Part shown: piece after piece, positions 6,325 through 12,374 of the stretch
Layout: each line of letters starts with the position of its first letter
Position numbering within the stretch: the stretch's first letter is position 1
From: an uncultured Clostridium sp.
GTDB lineage: Bacteria > Bacillota > Clostridia > TANB77 > CAG-508
DNA: 12,374 nt
Assembly (NCBI GenBank): GCA_948465625.1
Contig: CAOJXM010000012.1
Span: 1 to 12,374, forward strand
Direction: 5' to 3'
Notes under the pieces: generated by a model
Seen by the model: the letters and a program-made list of their open reading frames with translations, nothing else
Database searches by the model: none
Told to the model about the DNA's origin: nothing
Translations under genes and position numbers: made by a program

Positions 6325-9300
6325 ATGATGTTAGTAAACCCCAATATTTCAGAAGATTTATATGATTATGCAGGTCCTGATAGATTTAACCGTGCTAAAA
6401 TTTATCAAAAAAATGGTAAAGTTTCTATTACCAAAGTGGATTATTCCGATATGGATAATTTTGAGATAAAAGCAATTGTGTATGGAAATTACGACAATTA
6501 TGAAGTCTATATCCAAGCCATTGATGGTGAGTTGGAGTGTGCACGTTGTGAATGTGCTGATTACCATTCTCATTATGGTGCTTGCAAGCATATTATCGCT
6601 ACTATGTTAGAGTTTAACCAAAAACCAAAATACATTAGTTCTAATTTTGCAACTGCCAAAACAAAGGAAAAATATACTGATTTTAAGGATTTATTAAATA
6701 CCTTTTATGAAGATATTCAAAATTCATTATCTTTGGAAGAAAATGTAGTGATTTCCAATGTTTCAAATATTATGCTTGAACCAAAAATTACCTATGATAA
6801 CTTTGAACATGAATGTAAGGTTGATTTTAAAATTGGTACAAAGCAATTGTATAAATTAAAGGATTTACCAGAGTTTTACGATAGAATGCTAAAACAAGAA
6901 ACTTATAAATATGGAGCCAAGTTAGAATTTACACACACCAAGAACGCCTTTGCTGAGAATTCTATACCTTTATTGGATTTTATTTTAAAGTATTCGGAAA
7001 TTATTAAATATGCCAATAGCAGTTCCAACCCAATGCACCGCTTTTACGGAAAGGCTTTAAGCACCGACTCTATTACTTTGAGTAATTCTGGATTGGATGA
7101 ACTTTTTGAAATTTTGCAAAATCAAATAGTTCTTTTTGAGAAGGATTCTATGCCTATTCATGTAGAGTTTATTCCAGAAGAACCTGAAATCTATTTTGAT
7201 TTGGTGCAAGTTTCTAACAATGAGTTTAAATTGCTTTGTCCGATTGAAACTTATAATGCTTATACCGTATTGTATGGGAAAGATTATACCTACCTTTTAA
7301 TAGAATCGCAATTGTACCGTTGTCATAAAAATTACGAAAATTCAGTTATTAAGTTATTAGAAGTTTTTAGGCGAAATTTTACAAGGGAAATTAAATTTGA
7401 CCAAGAAAATTTGTACAATTTTTTTTCTATGGTAGTACCAAAGGTGAAAAATTACATTAATCTAGCCAATGTAGAGGAAGCATTTTTAGAACAATATTTA
7501 CCACAAAAGCTTGGTGTTAAGCTATTTTTGGATTTTGATGTTGCAAACAATGTAATTTGTAGTATCCTATTTTGCTATGGGGATGTTGAGTTTAATCCAA
7601 TTGATGAAACGGTGAATAAAATTTCTGCTGTTCGTAGTGTAATTGACGAGTCTAATTGCTTAAATTTATTACGCAAAACTGGATTTTTGATTGATAAGAA
7701 AAATGCTCGTTTTATTCTTACTGATGATGAGCAAATTTATCATTTTTTATCAGAAGATATTAATGAGTATATGCAAAAGTTTGAAGTTTTGATTACAGAT
7801 AATTTTAAGGAAAAACAGATTCGACAACCGAAATTAGGTAGTTTAGGTGTAAAAGTAGAAAATAATTTGCTTAGCATTGACTTAGGCAATCTGAATTTCG
7901 ACAAAAATGAGTTAAAAAATATCTTGGATAAATATAGTTTGAAAAAGAAATATCATCGTTTAAAAGACGGCACTTTCTTTTCTCTAGAAGAAAATGAGGA
8001 TTTGGATTTTATAGAAGGCTTGCTACAAGGTAGCGATATTGATTACAAGGAACTAGCCAAAAATGAAATTCGCCTTCCGATGTATCGAAGTCTTTATTTG
8101 GAAAAAATTTTAGAACATATGAAACATACGCAAATAAAGACAGATGCTCGTTACAACCAATTGGTAGAAGGAATCCGCCATACCAAGGTGGAAACTCCTT
8201 TTCAACTGGAAAATACTTTACGTTATTACCAAAAAACTGGGTTTTCTTGGCTAAAAACTTTAGATTTATATAGTCTTGGTGGAATTTTGGCAGATGATAT
8301 GGGACTTGGCAAAACCTTGCAAATTATCTCTTTGATTTTGTCTTACAAAAATGAAGAGGTGGCAGAGCGAAAACCAATTTTAGTTGTGTGTCCTAGTTCT
8401 TTATCTTTAAACTGGAAAAATGAGATTGAAAAGTTTGCTCCTTCTATTGCAACTCTTGTAATCTCTGGCAATTTAGCAACTAGAAAGTTTTTGATTAAAA
8501 ATATTTTAGCATATGATGTAATTATTACTTCTTATGATTTATTAAAAAGAGATATTGATTTATACCAAGATGCTTCTTATCAATTTCGCTATATTATTGC
8601 AGATGAAGCACAATACATGAAAAATAGCAATACGCAAAATGCACGTGCTATTAAGCAAATACAGGCTCAAACTAGGTTTGCTTTAACAGGAACGCCAATT
8701 GAAAATTCACTTTCTGAGTTATGGTCAATTTTTGATTTTGTAATGCCAGGTTATCTATTTTCTTATAAAAAGTTTAAAGAAAAGTTTGAATTGCCAATTG
8801 TTCGCGAGGAAAGTGAAGATGCTATGAAACGCTTGAAAACATTGATTGAACCTTTTGTTTTAAGAAGAACCAAGAAAGAAGTTTTAACCGAACTTCCTGA
8901 TAAAACGATTACGGTTTTGAACAATGAAATGGAAGAAGAACAGCAAAAGATTTATTTATCTTACCTTGCACAGGCTAAAACAGAGTTACAAGAGGAATTG
9001 CAAGTAAATGGATTTGATAGTAGCCGTATTAAGATTTTAGCTTTGCTAACCCGTCTTCGTCAAATTTGTTGCCACCCTGGTTTGTTTATTGATAACTATA
9101 AGGCAGGTTCTAGCAAATTAGACCAATGTATGGAGATTGTAAGTAGTGCTATTGAAGCAGGACACAAGATTTTGCTCTTTTCGAATTATACCTCTATGTT
9201 TGATATTATCGAAAAGGAATTTAAAAAAGCAGGGATTGCGTATTTTAAGTTAACAGGTCAAACAAAAGTTAGCCAAAGGATTGATTTAGTGGATGAGTTT

Positions 9301-9621
9301 AACGCTAACCCAGAGATTAAAGTGTTTTTAATTTCTTTAAAGGCTGGTGGTACTGGACTTAATTTGGTGGGTGCTGATATGGTAATTCACTATGACCCCT
9401 GGTGGAATTTATCTGCCGAAAATCAAGCAACTGACCGTGCTTATCGTATTGGACAAAAGAATAATGTACAGGTGTACAAGTTGATTACGAAAAATTCGAT
9501 TGAAGAGAAGATTTTTGAATTGCAAAATAAGAAGTCTGAGTTGATTGAAAATGTTTTAGATACGAATACTTCTTTTATTAATAAATTATCCAAAGAAGAT
9601 ATTTTATCTTTGTTTGAATGA
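6325..9621 (+). CDS. SWIM zinc-finger SNF2-family DNA-dependent ATPase/helicase
   Basis: 1098 residues, full length for this bacterial family. AAGGAG (6314-6319) is 5 nt before the ATG at 6325 and 8 nt before a second in-frame ATG at 6328; either may be used. The N-terminus carries a SWIM zinc finger, C75-x-C77-x9-C87-x-H89. A long middle region (about 100-620) fits the bacterial SNF2-associated region. The helicase core follows: motif I DDMGLGKT (657-664), Ia VVCPSSLSLNW (687-697), II DEAQ (760-763), III LTGTPIEN (787-794), IV ILLFSNY (949-955), V SLKAGGTGLNL (from 1004) and VI QATDRAYRIGQ (1034-1044). All catalytic motifs look intact; DEAQ is usual for bacterial SNF2. It should use ATP to translocate on double-stranded DNA and remodel protein-DNA complexes or RNA polymerase in the cytoplasm. 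The exact role is unknown. It is monocistronic, with no methylase or nuclease partner. Confidence 0.95.
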   Translation: MMLVNPNISEDLYDYAGPDRFNRAKIYQKNGKVSITKVDYSDMDNFEIKAIVYGNYDNYEVYIQAIDGELECARCECADYHSHYGACKHIIATMLEFNQKPKYISSNFATAKTKEKYTDFKDLLNTFYEDIQNSLSLEENVVISNVSNIMLEPKITYDNFEHECKVDFKIGTKQLYKLKDLPEFYDRMLKQETYKYGAKLEFTHTKNAFAENSIPLLDFILKYSEIIKYANSSSNPMHRFYGKALSTDSITLSNSGLDELFEILQNQIVLFEKDSMPIHVEFIPEEPEIYFDLVQVSNNEFKLLCPIETYNAYTVLYGKDYTYLLIESQLYRCHKNYENSVIKLLEVFRRNFTREIKFDQENLYNFFSMVVPKVKNYINLANVEEAFLEQYLPQKLGVKLFLDFDVANNVICSILFCYGDVEFNPIDETVNKISAVRSVIDESNCLNLLRKTGFLIDKKNARFILTDDEQIYHFLSEDINEYMQKFEVLITDNFKEKQIRQPKLGSLGVKVENNLLSIDLGNLNFDKNELKNILDKYSLKKKYHRLKDGTFFSLEENEDLDFIEGLLQGSDIDYKELAKNEIRLPMYRSLYLEKILEHMKHTQIKTDARYNQLVEGIRHTKVETPFQLENTLRYYQKTGFSWLKTLDLYSLGGILADDMGLGKTLQIISLILSYKNEEVAERKPILVVCPSSLSLNWKNEIEKFAPSIATLVISGNLATRKFLIKNILAYDVIITSYDLLKRDIDLYQDASYQFRYIIADEAQYMKNSNTQNARAIKQIQAQTRFALTGTPIENSLSELWSIFDFVMPGYLFSYKKFKEKFELPIVREESEDAMKRLKTLIEPFVLRRTKKEVLTELPDKTITVLNNEMEEEQQKIYLSYLAQAKTELQEELQVNGFDSSRIKILALLTRLRQICCHPGLFIDNYKAGSSKLDQCMEIVSSAIEAGHKILLFSNYTSMFDIIEKEFKKAGIAYFKLTGQTKVSQRIDLVDEFNANPEIKVFLISLKAGGTGLNLVGADMVIHYDPWWNLSAENQATDRAYRIGQKNNVQVYKLITKNSIEEKIFELQNKKSELIENVLDTNTSFINKLSKEDILSLFE

Positions 9622-9630
9622 GATACAAGC

Positions 9631-9660
9631 AAGGAGATGCAAAACTGCATCTCCTTCCTT
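9631..9660 (+). terminator. Intrinsic terminator between convergent genes
   Basis: A perfect 11-bp stem, AAGGAGATGCA (9631-9641) and TGCATCTCCTT (9646-9656), with an AAAC loop, begins 9 bp after the helicase stop. The plus-strand tail is CCTTTT, so it mainly serves the helicase. It lies just past the end of the convergent gene (stop at 9667) and could partly stop that transcript too, although the minus-side tail is poor in T. Confidence 0.8.
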
Positions 9661-9666
9661 TTGGCC

Positions 9667-10035
9667 CTATTCATTCATCTCTTCGTCTGTTGCAAACCGC
9701 AGGACGATTTCATCATTCTCATTGGGATACATTCTGATTGCTGGAATCTGAGCAATAACGTCTTCAAATTGCACACAATACAGTATCTTTTCCGTTTCCC
9801 AATCGGGAACTGGAATTGTCTCATCCGTTAAGAGGGTTCCACATATTACCCATTTTCCCTCTTTAACTTTAATCGTATCTTCCTCATCTACACTCTCTGC
9901 CATTTCGCAGATTGCTTTTTCGAGGATTTGTTTAACGTTATTACGTATATCGCGTCTTTTCCGCATCCTCTCTGAAGTATATTTCTCTCTTGCAGTCACT
10001 GCCAAGTTTTGTAACTCCTTAATTGTCATTGCCAT
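9667..10035 (-). CDS. Hypothetical 122-residue protein of higher GC content
   Basis: Start ATG at 10035 has AAGGAGGG (10050-10043) 7 nt upstream; an in-frame ATG two codons later is too far from it. I do not recognise the family. Residues 4-48 are predicted mostly helical and strongly basic at 21-39 (SERMRKRRDIRNNVKQILEK). Residues 54-115 look like beta strands (IKVKEGKWVICGTLL, KILYCVQF, EIVLRFATDEE), ending acidic. There is no signal peptide or membrane segment. By hand count, 9661-10020 is about 41% G+C against roughly 30-33% in sampled neighbouring lines, with codons such as CGC, CGG and GCC more common; this suggests a different history from the flanking genes. It has its own promoter and converges on the helicase gene. 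A small nucleic-acid-binding or regulatory protein is possible but unproven. Confidence 0.75.
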   Translation of the reverse strand: MAMTIKELQNLAVTAREKYTSERMRKRRDIRNNVKQILEKAICEMAESVDEEDTIKVKEGKWVICGTLLTDETIPVPDWETEKILYCVQFEDVIAQIPAIRMYPNENDEIVLRFATDEEMNE

Positions 10036-10081
10036 GATAAGGCCCTCCTTCTACTTAAGTCTATGCTTAGTTACTTCTTAT

Positions 10082-10110
10082 ATTATACTACATTTTACAT
10101 AATTTTGCAA
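10082..10110 (-). promoter_or_regulatory. Sigma-A promoter of the 122-residue gene
   Basis: On the minus strand, TTGCAA (10110-10105), a 17-bp spacer and a perfect TATAAT (10087-10082). The leader of about 40 nt contains the palindrome ACTTAAGT followed by the AAGGAGGG ribosome site. I saw no convincing terminator between this promoter and the upstream DUF2207-like gene, so read-through from the PBP2-minC operon may add to expression. Confidence 0.75.
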
Positions 10111-10147
10111 GTTTAAGTGTCCTACCTTGTTCTACAAAATCTACATA

Positions 10148-11332
10148 CTAATATAATCTTATCATATCATCGATTACTTGTAATGCTATATTGGTTGTTA
10201 ACCATTCCGAATATACTTTGTCTGTAATCTTGTTCGTAATTCCAAATGCAATAGCATATGCTAAATACTTATCCCACAATATAGTATCAGCTAAGTCTCT
10301 TTCTTTCATTAAACTATATTGTACAATATAATTTTTCAATTCTAACACTTTTCTTTTTTCCCTGAGTCCTTGTTCTGTATAAGTACATTTTGTAGGGCTT
10401 AATGCTAAAATGGTTAATATGGCAACCATGATACCGATTATCATCATATTGGGAAAATAGGTTGCTTCTAATAAGATAACTAGAAATAATAACACAACAA
10501 TACTAATAACGATAAACTTATATACACTTTCTTCTACTGTTAATTTTTCTTTTTTACCAGTAAATCTTTTTCGTAATTGACCTTTTTCTTGTTTTATTGC
10601 AACAAATAGTAAAATAAGCCATGGAAATATTATAATTGGGAGTGTAATATCTTTCATAACTATTGTTAACAAAATTGTTACAATTGCCATAATCGAAGTA
10701 GCTCTTATGATTTCTATTCCTATTCTCTTTGCCTTACTATAAATCTTCCTATTTTCTAGTGTTCTTATGATTAACTCTTTTATTTCTGCAATTTGCTCAT
10801 ATATTTTACCTGTTGCTTCATTATCCTTCTGAAAAATGTCTTTTATTTCAGAAAATTGAATGGTTTCTTTTTGAAATAACATGTTTACTATTTTTTCTTC
10901 ATACGTTTCTAACCCTACCATATTAATAAAATGAATGGTTTGATTATCTATAATTTCAATATTTCCTCGTGTTGCTAAATCTGCAATCGTAGTCATAATT
11001 AATTCTTTTACACCCACTTTACCGTCTACCACTGATTCTGCCAAAACGGGAGATAATACCTCTTCCCATTCTCTCCTATATTGTTTTGTTTTTACATCTT
11101 CTCCTGTTATGATAAAATACGTTACTACCAATATTACAGTAATAGCACCACCAAATTTGATTATGTTTCGGCTGAGATCTTCCTGTTCTGGCTCTATTTC
11201 TACAACAGTATTATACCCTTCCTTATTTCCTATTAACTTTTTTCGATTTACTTGATCTACCAAATAGGCTACTCCTACAATGGTAATTCCAATTATGATA
11301 CTTATTACAATTCTTTTTATTGATTCTTTCAT
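10148..11332 (-). CDS. DUF2207-like multi-pass membrane protein
   Basis: 394 residues. Hydrophobic segments lie at about 7-24, 60-76, 207-226, 231-246, 273-289 and 293-311. Two blocks resemble the C-terminal half of DUF2207 membrane proteins: SPVLAESVVDGKVGVKELIM then IADLATRGNIEI (94-127), and LELKNYIVQYSLMKERDLAD then LWDKYLAYAIAFGI (330-365). The usual large extracytoplasmic N-terminal beta domain of DUF2207 proteins is missing; only one helix and a short loop stand in its place. The role of DUF2207 is unknown; envelope-related work is inferred from position. The start at 11332 uses AAGGGG, which overlaps the minC stop codon, so the two genes are translationally coupled. This slot after minC is where minD is usually found in Clostridia. 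Confidence 0.75.
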   Translation of the reverse strand: MKESIKRIVISIIIGITIVGVAYLVDQVNRKKLIGNKEGYNTVVEIEPEQEDLSRNIIKFGGAITVILVVTYFIITGEDVKTKQYRREWEEVLSPVLAESVVDGKVGVKELIMTTIADLATRGNIEIIDNQTIHFINMVGLETYEEKIVNMLFQKETIQFSEIKDIFQKDNEATGKIYEQIAEIKELIIRTLENRKIYSKAKRIGIEIIRATSIMAIVTILLTIVMKDITLPIIIFPWLILLFVAIKQEKGQLRKRFTGKKEKLTVEESVYKFIVISIVVLLFLVILLEATYFPNMMIIGIMVAILTILALSPTKCTYTEQGLREKRKVLELKNYIVQYSLMKERDLADTILWDKYLAYAIAFGITNKITDKVYSEWLTTNIALQVIDDMIRLY

Positions 11333-11339
11333 CCGTTTT

Positions 11340-11345
11340 CCCCTT
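11340..11345 (-). promoter_or_regulatory. Ribosome site overlapping the minC stop codon
   Basis: AAGGGG on the minus strand lies 7 nt before the ATG at 11332, and its first two bases belong to the TAA stop of minC (11346-11344). This implies coupled translation of minC and the membrane-protein gene. Confidence 0.6.
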
Positions 11346-11952
11346 ATTCGATTACGATATTTTCTCCTTCCATATAGGCATACGTTTTTCTTTGCGAATT
11401 GTCTTCTTTTTCCATTTCTTTTACCACATTCGCAATTCGGATTTGTGGTGCTTCTATTTGAGCTGCTGCTATGATTGCCTTTCTATTTCCTTTTGCACCT
11501 GCATGTGCTAGTCCTCTTAAAATGCCTAGTACTACTACATTATCTGCTGCAATTACCTCAGCTCCTGCATTAACATCTCCTAATACTACAAGACTTCCTT
11601 CATATTCTACCTTGTTTCCAGAACGAATGGAACCTCTATGGAATTTGGTTTCTGATGAATCAATTTCTTCTGAAAATGTCTTTTTAATTCCATGTAAACC
11701 TAGTACTTTTGGGCTATCAAATTTGATTTCTACATCGATTTCTTTTTTTATGATGTCTCGTACTTCTTCCATCTCTTTGCTTTTTAATACTTTTCCTGTA
11801 ACAAAGATTGGTGTTTTTGCTTCTTTATATAGATTTTTTAATTCTGGTATCTTCTTTTTTAAACATTCTAAAATTTCTTCTTGTGCCTCATTTTCTGCAA
11901 TTTTTAATAGGATTTCTTCTTTTCCTAATTGAATCATTACAACATTTTTCAT
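11344..11952 (-). CDS. minC: Septum site-determining protein MinC
   Basis: 202 residues, normal for clostridial MinC. MinC blocks FtsZ assembly away from mid-cell and is normally brought to the membrane by MinD. The N-terminal domain (1-75) is alpha/beta. The C-terminal beta-helix domain is diagnostic: RSGN at 110-113, corresponding to the RSGQ motif that binds MinD, then VEYEGSLVVLGDVNAGAEV and ADNVVVLGILRGLAHAGAKGN, ending in IEAPQIRIA. The start at 11952 has AGGAGG 7 nt upstream. The gene lies 24 bp after the PBP2 gene and 11 bp before the DUF2207-like gene, in one operon. No minD or minE lies in the window, although the MinD-contact motif is largely kept (Gln replaced by Asn). Confidence 0.93.
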   Translation of the reverse strand: MKNVVMIQLGKEEILLKIAENEAQEEILECLKKKIPELKNLYKEAKTPIFVTGKVLKSKEMEEVRDIIKKEIDVEIKFDSPKVLGLHGIKKTFSEEIDSSETKFHRGSIRSGNKVEYEGSLVVLGDVNAGAEVIAADNVVVLGILRGLAHAGAKGNRKAIIAAAQIEAPQIRIANVVKEMEKEDNSQRKTYAYMEGENIVIE

Positions 11953-11976
11953 TTCATTTCCTCCTGTATTTCTTTT

Positions 11977-12374
11977 TTAATTTTGCATTTCTATGCTTGG
12001 TTTTGCACTTACATCTTCTGTTACTTGTGTATTGTTCATTCCAAAATATTGGGCAATTACTTCTTTTGCTGCTTCTGCTGTATAACTTCCATGTCCTGCA
12101 TTTTCTATTACAATGACAACTGCAATTTCTGGGTCATCAAATGGAGCAAATCCTAAGAACCACCCATGGGCATTGCCACTTTTATCTCCTAGTTCGGCTG
12201 AACCAGTTTTTCCTCCTACTTCAATATTAAAGTTTTTAAAGATAGAGTAAGCTGTTCCTCCTGTTTCGCTTGTAACAGAACGCATTCCCTCTAATACTGC
12301 TTTTAAGTTTTCTACTTTCATATTTAAGTCATCGGTTTCGTCTTGTACAATTCCAAATTTTTCGTTTAAGTATG
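11977..12374 (-). CDS. Penicillin-binding protein 2 (transpeptidase), C-terminal end only
   Basis: The frame is open to the right edge; about 131 C-terminal residues are visible and the start lies outside. The KTG box is clear in VGGKTGSAELGD, followed by NAHGWFLGFAPFDDPEIAVV and VIENAGHGSYTAEAAKEVIAQYFG, typical of the class B PBP2/MrdA transpeptidase end. These enzymes cross-link peptidoglycan outside the membrane, here probably in the elongation (Rod) complex, and are the target of beta-lactams. The position directly upstream of minC matches the common mreBCD-mrdA-minCD order in Clostridia. The SxxK and SxN motifs are off-window, so a sister class B PBP cannot be fully excluded. The polar tail after YFG is short. 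Confidence 0.88.
   Translation of the reverse strand, partial: YLNEKFGIVQDETDDLNMKVENLKAVLEGMRSVTSETGGTAYSIFKNFNIEVGGKTGSAELGDKSGNAHGWFLGFAPFDDPEIAVVIVIENAGHGSYTAEAAKEVIAQYFGMNNTQVTEDVSAKPSIEMQN

Noticed and set aside
6325..9621. SNF2 helicase as part of a DISARM-like defence system
   Set aside because: No methylase, DUF1998, nuclease or phospholipase-D gene is nearby, and the SWIM architecture is common in ordinary Bacillota chromosomes.
9637..9831. Plus-strand ORF just after the helicase
   Set aside because: It begins inside the terminator stem and is antisense to the 122-residue gene. The AAGGAG there is part of the hairpin arm.
10088..10147. Terminator after the DUF2207-like gene
   Set aside because: Only a broken ATTTTG/CAAAAT pairing with a bulge is present and there is no T-run.
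11280..12156. Several plus-strand ORFs over DUF2207, minC and PBP2
   Set aside because: They are antisense shadows of strongly recognised genes.
1..12374. CRISPR array, tRNA/rRNA genes, intact insertion sequence or prophage
   Set aside because: No regularly spaced repeat series, cloverleaf, transposase/integrase ORF or phage structural gene was seen.

Overview
The window comes from an AT-rich, low-GC Gram-positive bacterium, most likely an anaerobic Clostridia-type member of the Bacillota. Four things point there: strong AGGAGG-type ribosome sites, sigma-A promoters with 17-bp spacers, a PBP2-minC division/cell-wall cluster, and a two-gene cassette resembling clostridial sporulation-associated proteins. 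The species cannot be named from sequence alone. There are eight complete or near-complete genes plus one gene fragment at the right edge. No tRNA, rRNA, CRISPR array or intact transposase was seen.

Layout. (1) 1-4094, minus strand: a very large secreted surface protein, at least 1364 residues, whose 3' end lies beyond the left edge. It has a signal peptide, a long chain of beta-rich DUF11-like modules, and the start of an SdrD B-like domain at the edge; its sigma-A promoter lies just upstream. (2) 4160-4571: an AT-rich divergent intergenic region with a nested inverted repeat. (3) 4572-5321, plus strand: two small genes 9 bp apart. One encodes an Asn-rich protein with a conserved DPR...LKPYL tail; the other encodes a Tyr-rich protein ending in two hydrophobic helices. 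The second gene contains a perfect 11-bp inverted repeat. (4) 5322-5455: a short palindromic/direct-repeat element that looks like a REP-type remnant. (5) 5507-6217, plus: an orphan 236-residue protein with its own promoter and terminator. (6) 6325-9621, plus: a SWIM-SNF2 helicase, again a single-gene unit with its own promoter and terminator. (7) 9667-10035, minus: a small unknown gene of higher GC with its own promoter, converging on the helicase. (8) 10148-12374, minus: a tight operon reading PBP2 (C-terminal end only), minC, then a DUF2207-like membrane protein.

How the genes relate. Only the PBP2-minC-DUF2207 block and the two-gene sporulation-like cassette look like operons; the others are single transcription units. 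The most notable context is that minC is followed by a DUF2207-like gene rather than minD-minE. I do not see a clear new multi-gene defence, secretion or biosynthetic system. The findings are local oddities: the Min locus layout, hairpins, a repeat element and orphan proteins.
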